DNA from: Crotalaria pallida | Taxonomy: Eukaryota; Streptophyta; Magnoliopsida; Fabales; Fabaceae | Length of the DNA: 64,000 bases | Assembly: GCA_037953625.1 (NCBI GenBank) | Contig: CM075655.1 | Span: 84,533,501 to 84,597,500, forward strand | Direction of reading: 5' to 3' | Shown: positions 47,510 through 58,439 of the stretch, one piece after another | How positions within the stretch are numbered: position 1 is the first letter of the stretch | Layout of the letters: each line of letters starts with the position of its first letter | Notes under the pieces: model-generated | Told to the model about the DNA's origin: nothing | The model's database searches: none | Seen by the model: only the letters and a program-made list of their open reading frames with translations | Translations under genes and position numbers: made by a program

Positions 47510-48076
47510 AGGTTGTGGAAACATCGAGCGCACGATTGCCTATCCCAGAGTGTTGTTTTCTAGAAGAGTTGATTATGGAGAAATGATTTGAGAGACGTGC
47601 ATGCATTGCATGAGAAATTAATGGTTTTAGCCAATGTTGTTTAATAAGACTCTTGGGCATGCTTTTATTATGTTGAAATGATATCTGTAATGATTGTGTT
47701 TGACCAATCATATAATCTGCTTAGGCGATATGACAAGTGACTGACTCCCATACTACCATGTCTGTGGTGGTAGGTTCTTTCCAAGGACAGGACTGAAGTC
47801 ACTCCTGTAGGAGTGGAGGTGTCTAGAAGAAGCAGCCAGGATGACGTCTCGTCATCCGAATCCTTTTGCAGAAGGATCGAGTTGTGAAGACCAATGCTCT
47901 GGGTGTAAAAAGGGGTTTTTGGGAGTTTGTATTATATAAGTATTTTACACTCAGAATATTTTGTAAAGGAAATACCACCCTTATGAAAGTACTTTTGGTT
48001 TTCACACTTTCATTGCGAAAAAGTTTTTGTTAACTCGCATTTTTCAATGGACCGGATTTTTGGGATGTTACATTTG

Positions 48077-48088
48077 TGGTATCAGAGC
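48077..48088 (+). promoter_or_regulatory. Primer-binding site (initiator Met tRNA type)
   Basis: TGGTATCAGAGC lies four bases after the 5' LTR end. Confidence 0.93.
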
Positions 48089-48181
48089 AATGGTTCCAAC
48101 TCTCGGCTGTGGAGTATGGTCCTTCCTATACTCAATAAGTTGTGTGACTCTGACCAAAGTTTTTATGAGTGCAGGCCTCTC

Positions 48182-49228
48182 ATGGCAGCGAGAAACCGAA
48201 ACCGTACGAATGATATGTTAGAAAGGATCACTGCTGTATTAGAGAATATGCAGCAGTATCAAACACAAGCGAATCAACCGCGTCAATGCAATGCTGAACC
48301 TGCCGAGTTCGGAGGACTCACAGAATTTCGTAGTTGCAATCCCCCTAAGTTTGAAGGAGGATATGATCCAGAGGGAGCTCAAAAATGGTTGCAAGAAATT
48401 CAGAAAATCTTTCGGTCTATGGGTTGTTCCGATACACAAAAGGTGGTATATGCGACATATATGCTGAATGATAAAGCAGAAACTTGGTGGGATCACGCCA
48501 AGCAGTTATTGGAAGCCGAGGATCGGCACATCACTTGGGAGGTGTTTAAGGAAAAGTTTTTAGAAAAGTACTTCCCAGAGGATATAAGGAGAAAGAAGGA
48601 AGTTGAATTTTTGGAATTAAAGCAAGGGGAAATGGATGTTGGAGAGTACGCTGCAAAATTTGAAGAATTGATGAAGTATTCTCCCTACTACCAGAATCAT
48701 CCAGATGAAAGATCAAAATGTATAAAATTCGAGAATGGTCTACGCCCGGATCTGAAGCCAGGAATCAGTTATCAGGGAATAAGGAATTTCCCGATGTTGG
48801 TAAACATGTGCAGAATCTATGAGGATGATATGAAAGCAAAGGAGGTCTATGAAAAGAATGTTTTGAATCATAAGAAGCGAAAGATTGGGGAAATGGAAGT
48901 TCAACTAGAGGAGGAAGAAAGACAATTAACTATGGAAAAGGATCAATTTGAGGAGCCCGAACTATATAGATTGGGATTAGGAAAATCTCAATCGAAAAAT
49001 GGTAATCAGAAAGGAAAGGGGAAAGAGATCACTTGCCCTCCTCAATGTGAAAGGTGTGGAACACATCACTTCGGATCAAGCTGTGGTGTACCCAAGGGAA
49101 TCATCTGCTTCAGCTGCAGGAAGCCGGGACACTATTCGCCAGACTGTCCAGAAAAGAAAAGCAAGAAAGGATCGGGTAGCAAGCGAGGCAAGCGAGGTAA
49201 ACCCTTAGGTTGTTTTTCTCTGAATTAA
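48182..49228 (+). CDS. gag: Gag protein of the gag-only gypsy element
   Basis: The frame of 348 codons starts at MAARNRNRTND. The frame is also open upstream, but this ATG fits the gypsy gag N-terminus and lies seven bases after a splice-acceptor-like TGAGTGCAG. Residues about 66-160 form the retrotransposon gag (capsid) domain: AQKWLQEIQKIFRSMGC, MLNDKAETWWDHAK, WEVFKEKFLEKYFP. A charged helical stretch follows. A first cysteine motif CERCGTHHFGSSC begins at residue 289, then a full CCHC knuckle at residues 309-322 (CFSCRKPGHYSPDC). The protein stops after a basic tail. Gag packages element RNA in cytoplasmic particles. The frame is intact, so it may still be functional. Confidence 0.93.
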   Translation: MAARNRNRTNDMLERITAVLENMQQYQTQANQPRQCNAEPAEFGGLTEFRSCNPPKFEGGYDPEGAQKWLQEIQKIFRSMGCSDTQKVVYATYMLNDKAETWWDHAKQLLEAEDRHITWEVFKEKFLEKYFPEDIRRKKEVEFLELKQGEMDVGEYAAKFEELMKYSPYYQNHPDERSKCIKFENGLRPDLKPGISYQGIRNFPMLVNMCRIYEDDMKAKEVYEKNVLNHKKRKIGEMEVQLEEEERQLTMEKDQFEEPELYRLGLGKSQSKNGNQKGKGKEITCPPQCERCGTHHFGSSCGVPKGIICFSCRKPGHYSPDCPEKKSKKGSGSKRGKRGKPLGCFSLN

Positions 49229-50128
49229 CGTAGTCAGCTATTTCTTTCGAGTATGTTAATTGAACCGTTCGATAATTTGAAGATCTAGATATCATTTTGA
49301 CCCGAATTTCTGTGATCGAAGCCTTTATCACAGTTGGATGTGGTAAATATCTGTGGGCACTATGGGAAATAGAAAGATTAGTTAAGACTAGAGAAATTAA
49401 TGACCACCGGGATAGGACAAATCTTCGTCTCCCCAACGGAAAATATCTCTAGCACTTGGCTATCTAGCTAAATCTGATGGTGACAAAAATTATATCTTTA
49501 AGTTCATCTAACTTAAAGATGTGTCGTATGACTTTTCTTGCAAAAAGTTATATCTGAAAGGAATGATTTTATTATTGATGGTTTGAATATTAGGACTGAT
49601 CACCCTAATGTTTGCAACTATTAAGGAATAAAGTCATATAAATGATTCACTAATCGTGCATGAGTAATCAGAGTGTGCAGCGGGAAAAGTTTTTCTATCG
49701 AAAAATTTGTTGCAAAATGTTTTAAGTTAGGGTTGTGTAGTCGAAAAATGTTTTTCAGAAAAAGTTTTTCTTCCAAAAGTTTATTGGGAAGTGTTTCAGT
49801 TTAACATATGTATTTAATCTGGAAAAGTTAGTCAAAAGATTTCAATCAAATTAATTGTGAATAATTTGAAGAAGTTTAAGGAAAAACCTTTTTGGTAAGG
49901 AAGGATTTTTATTCGCGTTGGAAGCAAAAGTTTTATTCAAGAGATTTGTCTTACGAAAAATTTTGAGCTAAAAAGGTTTGAAAAGTTAAAGGAATTTTTT
50001 TTAAAGTGGGGGAAAAATCTCCCTAATGTTATTTTGAAGAATAATAATAATCTTTTATATGATTTTGAAAATGTAGAATTTTTAAGAATGAATTTCGGGG
50101 ACGAAATTCCTTTTAAGTGGGGGAGTAG
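49229..50128 (+). other. Non-coding 3' part of the internal region, ending in the polypurine tract
   Basis: An autonomous relative would carry protease, RT and integrase here; only about 900 non-coding bases remain. The end holds GAATTTCG/CGAAATTC and the purine run AAGTGGGGGAG at 50115-50125, directly before the 3' LTR at 50129. Confidence 0.85.
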
Positions 50129-53100
50129 TGTAACACCCCAAATTTTTAAATCCTGATTAATAAAAAATTAATTATAAAGGTTTATTTGTAATTAATTATT
50201 TTATTAATATCCTTGATTTTTTAATGATTTATTATGCATGAAAAGGATTGGAAAATCATTAACATATGAAAATAATGTTTTTACATAGTAGTCCCTGTTT
50301 TAGGACTTACAAATAATAATGGGAAGATTTTGGATGAAAAGGAAATAAAAATATTTATTTTTACTATTTTGGCAAAAAGACTCGAGTTTTTCTGAAAAGA
50401 CTCGAGTATTTTGCACAGAGTTGCACTCGTGAGTGCGTTGGCTGAGTCACCAACTCAGAAACCTCACGAGTTGACACGTTATCAACTCTGGGACACGACC
50501 ATAGCTTCGTGTCGACCTGCATGAGCTGTGAATTCGAGTATTTAAACTCTCTTGTTGATGAAGATCAACCATTTTGGCCATTTTTGTTCTGGAATCTGAA
50601 GTTAGGGTTTTTGATTTCTCTGGTTCGATTCTCCTTCCTTGAGTAGAGTTAGGTCACAAATCATACACCAATACGAAGCTCACATCTAGAGCTTTGTATA
50701 GACACCAAAATTGTGAGTTGAGAGTTTGAGTGTTGGAAGAATCGAAGCTCAAAAGTGGGGGTTGGTTGCTGTCAACTGGTTCTTGGAGCTCACTTTGATC
50801 CTCAATTGAGGTAAGCTCATGAACCCTCTTGATTCCAATTTGGTTTTAATCTCTCATGCATGTTGCAGAGAGTAGATTCTAACCTTTTTCCCCAATTTTT
50901 GTGCACGATTACTCACTCAAACAATGTGGTTTTTGGACTCTCCTCACACTGTTCTACATTTTGGTGGGTGAAGTGATTTGAGCTGGTGTTGGTGGGTGCT
51001 GGGTGGCTGCTGCTGTTCTTTGGTGTTTTTAAGTTTGTCAAAGTGTTGTTCAAGGTATGGGAGAAGTCATTCATATTGCTAGGATTATAGATTGTGAATT
51101 TTGATTTGTGTATGCTATGTGAATTGGACCAAGACATGCTTGCTGGACTTGGAGGTTCAGACAATCACTTGGTCCCTTGTTTTATAACCTGAATACTGTC
51201 TAAAATGAATTGATGATATTAAGCTAAAGGAATTCATGAGTTGGGTTGAGTTATAAGTAATAAGTATGTTAAAATATGACCTTGATGTGGTATGCTTATG
51301 GTAAGCCATTATTGGACCTTGAATAAGTTTGGAGTAAGTTCTAAATGCTGCATTTATGCTGTACAAACTCAGTTTCTATGTTAATTGTGGGTAAATTTGA
51401 CATTGTTATGTTGAGTTGCATAATATGTGGTTTATGCACAAATAGGAACAAGATAGGATTCTCTGTGAATTGCTGTGACCTCTGTGTTGAGGCAAGTTTT
51501 AATTATATGGATAGAGCTCATTTGACCATTGGATTGAGTTAGAATTACTCAGAACTGAATTTGGCATGTCAAGTTGTTGGAAATATGGTTTTATGCATAA
51601 TTGGTGCTCAAATTCAATTCTGTGTAATTTGTGGAGTTCTAAGTGTTTGAACATACTTGTTATATGGTATATGAACTCTGTGGATCATTGGATTGAAGTA
51701 GAAATGATTAGAATTGAAAATGGTATGCAAAAATCAAGTTTCAGTCTGGTATGTCTGCAAATACTCGAGTATTTGGCTTAACACTCGAGTATTTCGTGGT
51801 GCACCAGAGTGAAAATTGGCGCACCAACTTGAGAATCAGATTGGACACTCGAGTAATACACGAACTACTCGAGTATTATGGGTAATGGACTACTCGAGTA
51901 TCTCATGAATTACTCGAGTATATTTATGAAGTTCTGAAACTTAGTTTTTCTGGAAAGACATGAACGACTCGAGTATATTTATGAACTACTCGAGTAAAAA
52001 CTGGAAACTGATGAACTACTCGAGTATTATGGAAAATACTCGAGTATTTCTGTTTAGAAAATTAAGAAATGCCATTTTCAATTCTGAATCATTTTGTTTA
52101 CACTTAAGTGATAATAGTCCAAATAATCTAGGACTTAAAAGAGATTGATTGATGATAATGTAAAGTGATTGACTTAATAATACAAGATATTATTAAGTGG
52201 GATATACCAATCAATTCTTTTAAGTTTAGGAATTGCATACATTCTGGAGGATTGAGAGCTAGACTCATGCATCATGTTGATAATTTAAATTGTAAACTCG
52301 AAGAGGAAATAAATATGAGCACCTTACTTGCATTAGATGCTTTCCTAGTGTTAAATATGAGGGTGAAGATTGCATATGGGGCATGAGCCATTATTTGAAT
52401 CCAATCACTAGTCAAGTTGGTTCACATAGGATGAATTGTGAAATAATCATCATGTTCTCTTTGGATTGAAAATGCTCATGTTTGCATTGGAGGATTTGAT
52501 AAGCATGATCATGTCTACTTGGTAATCCAGGTCTTAGAACATGAGAAGTTAAAGGTTTAAAATACATTAGAAAGAGGTTAGTACCTCAGCATGATAAGTG
52601 GAGTAAGTCCGATGTTTCCATTTAAGGTTGGTGTGGTTAATAACTAAAATTGAACCTACGGAATAATTAATGCTTTGAGATATCAATAGACAATGACTTA
52701 AGGAGTATTAATGATAATGCAAGAGTGGTGATGCTTGTTGAGTATGAGGATTCAATCCAAATGCGTTAGGGCTTGCGCCCGATTCGGATATGTGAATGTT
52801 GGATAAGTGGGTTCACCCTGATTTCCATAAGTTATGGACTAACTCCTGCAAGAAGTCATTATGCTTAAAGGATTCCGTATAGTACGGTGTGGCCGCTATA
52901 CGAAGACATGTGGAACGATGCGGCCGCCATATGTGGGTTATGTGTTTGATTCCGTATAGAACGGTGTGGCCGCTATACGAAGACATATGGAACGGTGTGG
53001 CCGCCATATGCATGTGATTCCATATAGTACGGTGTGGCCGCTATATGAAGGCATGGAACGGTGTGGCCTCCATGTGTATGATGTGATGATTAATATATGT

Positions 53101-53898
53101 GTGACGCATCTCATGCATGGTGTACAGGGAATCGTTCAGTGAGGTGCATGCGGGATTGGAAACCATGTAGTACGGTGTGGCTGCTACATGAGATGGTTGG
53201 AACGGTGTGGCCGCCACCGTAGAAATGGCAAGGACCTAGAACTATTGGTGGACAATGGTTCAGGGATCATCCCCTTGTATCATTTTAAGATCGTGGTCGA
53301 TGGGGTTCTAGTATAGAACGGTGTGGCCGCTATACAGGTTGTGGAAACATCGAGCGCACGATTGCCTATCCCAGAGTGTTGTTTTCTGGAAGAGTTGATT
53401 ATGGAGAAATGATTTGAGAGACGTGCATGCATTGCATGAGAAATTAATGGTTTTAGCCAATGTTGTTTAATAAGACTCTTGGGCATGCTTTTATTATGTT
53501 GAAATGATATCTGTAATGATTGTGTTTGACCAATCATATAATCTGCTTAGGCGATATGACAAGTGACTGACTCCCATACTACCATGTCTGTGGTGGTAGG
53601 TTCTTTCCAAGGACAGGACTGAAGTCACTCCTGTAGGAGTGGAGGTGTCTAGAAGAAGCAGCCAGGATGACGTCTCGTCATCCGAATCCTTTTGCAGAAG
53701 GATCGAGTTGTGAAGACCAATGCTCTGGGTGTAAAAAGGGGTTTTTGGGAGTTTGTATTATATAATTATTTTACACTCAGAATATTTTGTAAAGGAAATA
53801 CCACCCTTATGAAAGTACTTTTGGTTTTCACACTTTCATTGCGAAAAAGTTTTTGTTAACTCGCATTTTTCAATGGACCGGATTTTTGGGATGTTACA
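50129..53898 (+). repeat. 3' LTR of the gag-only element
   Basis: It is a near-identical copy of 44304-48072, with about 25 differences including one single-base indel near 52073. All arrays of the 5' LTR recur at an offset of about 5825 bases. Confidence 0.93.
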
Positions 53899-55769
53899 TA
53901 GAAATTGGTATGTATTAATGCTAAATGCTCTGTATATTAAATGTTGATTGAATTGGTGAATATCTGTTAATGTGAGCAATTGATCTAATTTGTGAGTTAT
54001 TTGGAATATATGTGGATGTTACTTTTATGTGATAATGCAAGTAATGTTGCCAATGATTCTAAGTGTGATAATTGTTTTGAATATAAATAAATGGAATTTA
54101 TAAAAATGATTGAAGTTGCAGCTATGATTGATCCTTGTGATACACCGACCCATTAGGTGCCCTGTTAGGTGACAAGTTACCCATTAGGCACAAGTTACCC
54201 AATCCAGGTGCAAGTTACCTATTAGGTCCCGTAAATGCCCGTTAGGCGGGGGTATCCAATGGATCAATCATGCTACACAATAATAAAAGTTTTGAAAATA
54301 GAAAATGTGAATGTGATGGTAAAAGAGTTGAGATATTTTTTTAGTCCTAATGGGTGTCAACCGTGACCTAATAGGTGGAAAGTTACCTGGATTGGGTGAA
54401 AGTCCTAGTGGGTGTGAAATGCCTAACAGGTGCGCTAATCCCTAATGGTAAAGAAAAGATAAAACGATTTAAAAGATGATGAGATGTGTGTATGTTGTCC
54501 TCTGACCGTGAGGAGACATACGATGTTATTTGGGTATGTTAGCCTCTGATTGTGAGGTGACATACGGGGTATGATTTTGAAAGAGTGTATGACTTATGGT
54601 TATGAGTTGAAAACTGATAATATGAGTAAGTGAAGGTAATGAAAATGGAAATAAAAAGATGAAAGGTGAAACAAAATGATAAGAAATGAGAAATATAACT
54701 GAAATCTGAAATGGATTGCCAAATTGTGAATGCATGATAATTGCCTGTGAATAAATTGTGCTATATGACCTAATTGATAATTGTGTCTGGCTTAGTGGGT
54801 AATTATGTCTAATGAGAAACTGCTTTCCTATTTCATGTGCAATGCTCACTCCGTTACTATCCTTTACAGGTACAGAGATTGAGATTGCACTATTACTGGC
54901 CGAGCAGGAGTGCACTCCACACCGTGGAGTGTAATTTAGTTTAGAGTGTAATATGGTCATTTTATTATAATTAATCTATTCTGGGTTTTTGAAATAATTT
55001 AATCACTGTAAGCCCGAGTTTGTTATACGTCGTTGTTAGGGCTGGTAAAGTTAATTATTATATTTAGAAGTTGAAATGTTTTTCTGGATTATACTGGTTT
55101 GACAGGTGAAAATTCTAAATTTTTGGGAAGTCATCCGATAAACAGAGGAAACTCTGTCGGATTTTCATTAAGTTTTAAAACGAAATTTTCAAGTCCTAAG
55201 TAAAAATCAACTTAATTATTAGTAATTAAACTATATAATTGTGAGGGTGTTACATAAACACTTAAACATATCACAAATTCATGCATGCAAAATCATCATA
55301 CACCAAAAGTGCATAAATCACATATTTCCCAACTTAATGCATCAATTCACATAATATCCAAATAAGTCATGAAATTGTCATCACAATAGCTTGCATGCAT
55401 CATATTATAATAATTGTTCAAAATCAGAAATGAGCTAAAGTTGGCCTCCAAGCCATTAAACTAATTCAAACTATGCCCTTAGAGTCTCTTGGTGACTCAT
55501 CCTATTTACCAAACATGTTTATCCTCACTCTAGCAAATAGTAAGCTTCCCCCCTTACCTCTAAGTTGTGCTTGATGAGTTTAATCACTGGAATTTGCAAG
55601 ATCTCCCCAGAATCCACAATCTCTATTTTCAGCCAACAACAGGTTCGATAGGGTCCAAAAAGTATAAGATTTGACACATGAAATGGACAAACAAATTGGG
55701 GAAAACCATCAATACTCACACTATGCAACATGCACTAAAGATTTGAACAGATTTGAGACTCAAAAAGTA

Positions 55770-56225
55770 TGTATACTTACTCAAATCGAAGCTTGAAGTA
55801 AGCTCCAGAAATTCAAAATCAGTGTTGACAGCTTCAACCCCCTTACTTTGCAAGCTTCGTTCTCTCGATTCAGGGACTCTTAACTCACGGTTTTTAAGTC
55901 AATACAAAGCCCTTGATTTAAGCTTTGTAGAGGTGTATCACTCACACTCTAACTCACAAGGACAAGAGAGAATCGAAGGAATGAATTCGGGAACCCTAAA
56001 ACAGAGCAGAATTTCAACTTAGAGCAAAAATGGGTTTCATTTCATCAACACAAGGCTATATATAGCAAAATCAGAGTTCCATGCATGTTGACACGTCTTT
56101 CCCCACTAAGATTAAGATGATTTCGTGGCGAATTCTGGGTTAAAACGCGTGATTACTCATCAAACGCACTAACACAGTTTCTGAGTTCATCGTGTAACCG
56201 GTTTCAGAGCCCTTCTAACCGGTTA
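55770..56225 (-). promoter_or_regulatory. Putative promoter and leader of the minus-strand solo LTR
   Basis: In sense (minus) direction TAACCGGTTA at 56216 and AAACCGGTTA at 56195 form a pair 21 bases apart. The TATA box CTATATATAG follows about 131 bases later (56056-56065). A leader-like stretch then ends with a splice-donor-like GAGTAAGTATAC at about 55770-55785. Confidence 0.5.
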
Positions 56226-56499
56226 CATACTGATAAAACTTCAAAAATTAATAATTTAATTACTCTTTCTTCAAAAACCTTTCTAATATATCAATTAGGT
56301 CCCAACCCAAGGACTAAATTACAATATTCATATTTTTGTACAAAATAATCATATAAAAATATATCTCATATTTTTATATAAAAACACATAATGTACAAAA
56401 ACTAAAACTTTCAAAACTAATATAAATCAATTATAAAATAATTGTTATAACTAATTTCTTTGTTATTTGGGAGACGAAAATTAGGGGTGTTACAAACGA

Positions 56500-56985
56500 T
56501 ACATAATTAAGGCATAGAAAAAAAAAGACACTGCTTCAAAATAAAGAGTAATTTAGAGAATATCCCTAAAAGCTACATAATAAAAAGTAATAGGTGATTT
56601 ACTGTTAATCAACATAGACTAATATAAGCCATCATAGGCCTGAGGTAGGTTCAAAAGAATTCTAAACCTGTGGCATAAGGAGAAAACCCTCCAACCTACA
56701 ATGACACAATCATCATCACCCAAAAATCGGACAATAGCAATTCTACAAGATTACCAACTGTTACAGAATCACATACCCTATAGAATTTTAATTTTTAATT
56801 TAAAATTTTTTTTACATAAAAATACTTGTTTGAAAAAAAATAATAACCCATTAAAAAAAACAGCAAACCCCAAATTCAAAAAACCGAAGGATTTGAGCCA
56901 AAAATGTTTAAAAAAAACAAAGAGAGTCTTCACCCTTTTGTGTCAAATGTGAAAAGAAAAGAAAGAACAATGCAAAGAAAGTGTG
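56500..56985. other. Intergenic DNA, nothing recognised
   Basis: The sequence is A-rich and low in complexity. GTGTG at 56981-56985 is the target duplication of the next LTR. Confidence 0.5.
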
Positions 56986-58295
56986 TGATTTGGGTCTAAC
57001 ATATGATGTTTTAGAGCTTAATTTGACTCCCTTTTGCTTAGTTCTGGTTTGTTTCTTAAGTATTTTAGGTAGATTTTGTTTAGTTTTTATTTAGTTTAGG
57101 AAATTTTATTCCCTTGAATGTTTTGATCCGTTTTGGGTATGTTTCAGGTAATTTTGGAGCTTAAATGAAGAAAATATTATTGGAGTTGAAAAGAGGATGA
57201 AAGGACCTTGAAAATGGCGCAAGAACGGAGAGAAACAGAGCTGGAAGTTACTGAGCATGCCCAGGCGTGAAAATGGCACGCCCTAGCGCGCATGCAACAT
57301 GAAAGAGTGGTCCATCAGAGTTGCGCACCCAGGCGTGGAGCTTAGCGCGCCCAGGCGCGCTCACATCGTTAATTATTAAACTAACAGACCTGGCGCGCTA
57401 GGCGCGCGAATGTCATGGAGGCCCAATTGGGCTGATTTCTGATGCATTTTTCAGGGGATTAATTAGGATTTCGTTTTATCTTTTAAATATAGGTTTTAGA
57501 AATAGGTTAAGCAGCTTTTGGAGAGGGAGATTACATAATTTTATGAGTTTTAGAAGAGGAGAAGATCAAGGATTGGGAGATCCAAGGCTTTTCCATGGTA
57601 ATCATGTCTTCTTCTATTACTTTTGTTCTTATTTTCATGATATGTAACTAAAACCCTTGTGTTAGGAATTGGTGAATTTGTATGGATTAGTTTATTGATT
57701 TCATGAATTGATGTTTTTTCGTTTCTAAATCATGTGTTTGATTGCGTTTTATTTCCAATTCATAAATTTGGCCAATTTATGTCTTGTTTTGGATCTCTAA
57801 TTCTTCCATTGAGAGATTAGGAATTAGAATAGGCCATACCTTCAAACAATATAGTTATTCAACAAGTAGGGATACAATTGGGTAATTATATAACTTGATT
57901 AATTCCCTGTTCTTAATTAAGATTATTCAATAGTTTAATCTCTTAAGGAATTAAGGATTATCTAATTGAATAAGAAACTATAATTATACAAGATGAATCT
58001 AATAGTTACCAATTTAGGAATTCGTTCATGATTTAGGGAAAAACAGAGATTCATGATAAATAAACAACGCCTACAATGAAACCATGTTCCTAACATCTTT
58101 CTCAAATCGCTCACAACTTCTATTTATTTTCTGTTTTTAATTCAATCTTAATTAATTAGTTAGAAACTTATAGATTTTACTTTTAACTACTCTTTGGTGG
58201 GAATTAATTGAACAATTTGCAATCCCCGAGGGACGATATTTGGTCTTATTGACTATATTACTATCCGATCTAGTATACTTGCTAGAGAGTGAACA
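56986..58295 (+). mobile_element. Athila-like gypsy solo LTR (1310 bp)
   Basis: It starts TGATTTGGGTC and ends GAGTGAACA, with GTGTG on both sides (56981-56985, 58296-58300). The phrase CCCGAGGGACGATATTTGG near 58224, followed by ATACTTGCTAGAGAG, is typical of LTR ends in Athila-like plant elements. GCGCGCC-rich palindromic words cluster at about 57250-57410 (for example AGCGCGCCCAGGCGCGCT near 57333). No primer site follows, so it is solo. Confidence 0.85.
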
Positions 58296-58439
58296 GTGTG
58301 GCATGAAGTCAGAGGGAGTAGAGGATATGATTTGCTTTTTAGTTTCAACAAAACTTCTCAAAGAACTTTCATTGTGAAAAATACAAAATTATCTTCTGTT
58401 TTAGCTTATCATTAATGATGTACTTAGGAGGGAAATACA

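Larger units (their letters stand above)
44304..48072 (+). repeat. 5' LTR of the gag-only element
   Basis: In order it holds an ACTTGAGT/ACTCGAGT pair (44555-44582), a TATA-like box TATTTAAA (44714-44721), and a leader-like stretch ending at a splice-donor-like TTGAG-GTAAGC (GT at 44986). Next come a second ACTCGAGT cluster (45938-46220), a hairpin array (47049-47509) and an AT-rich end. Confidence 0.92.
44304..53898 (+). mobile_element. Gag-only (TR-GAG-like) Ty3/gypsy retrotransposon, recently inserted
   Basis: LTRs of 3769 and 3770 bp (TGTAACACCCC to GGATGTTACA) flank 2056 bp holding one gag gene and no protease, RT or integrase. TAGAA duplications are at 44299-44303 and 53899-53903. Primer site and polypurine tract are intact. 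Elements with gag but no pol have been described in plants as TR-GAGs. The LTRs differ at about 25 positions by hand count (0.7%). The element probably supplies its own particle protein and borrows pol from an autonomous relative. Confidence 0.93.
36219..55254 (+). mobile_element. Non-autonomous LTR retrotransposon without coding capacity, carrying a nested element
   Basis: Two LTRs of about 3.76 kb (TGTAACATCCC to GGGTGTTACA) enclose a 1.9 kb internal region. TAAAC duplications flank the whole (36214-36218, 55255-55259). A Met-type primer site and a polypurine tract are intact, but no gag or pol frame exists. That fits the class called large retrotransposon derivatives (LARD). The two LTRs differ at about 29 positions by hand count (0.8%), so insertion was recent. 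The solo LTR at 16748-20532 is a relative. A second element (44304-53898) sits in the 3' LTR. Confidence 0.93.
41890..55254 (+). repeat. 3' LTR of the non-coding element, split by the gag-only element
   Basis: The pieces 41890-44303 and 53904-55254 align end to end with the 5' LTR. The insertion point lies at GCATAGAA, with TAGAA duplicated on both sides of the insert. Confidence 0.93.
34364..56494 (-). mobile_element. Gypsy-type solo LTR on the minus strand, split by a 19 kb nested insertion
   Basis: The pieces 34364-36218 and 55260-56494 form one LTR of about 3.09 kb. On the minus strand it begins TGTAACACCCC and ends GAGTGTTACA. AACGA flanks the complete structure (34359-34363, 56495-56499). 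There is no internal domain. A TATA box (CTATATATAG) lies at 56056-56065. Paired TAACCGGTTA palindromes and an array of CCCAG-cored hairpins are present. Its promoter region aligns with that of the gag-only element at 44304-53898 (for example GTGCGTTTGATGAGT against GTGCGTTGGCTGAGT), so they belong to related families. Confidence 0.92.
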
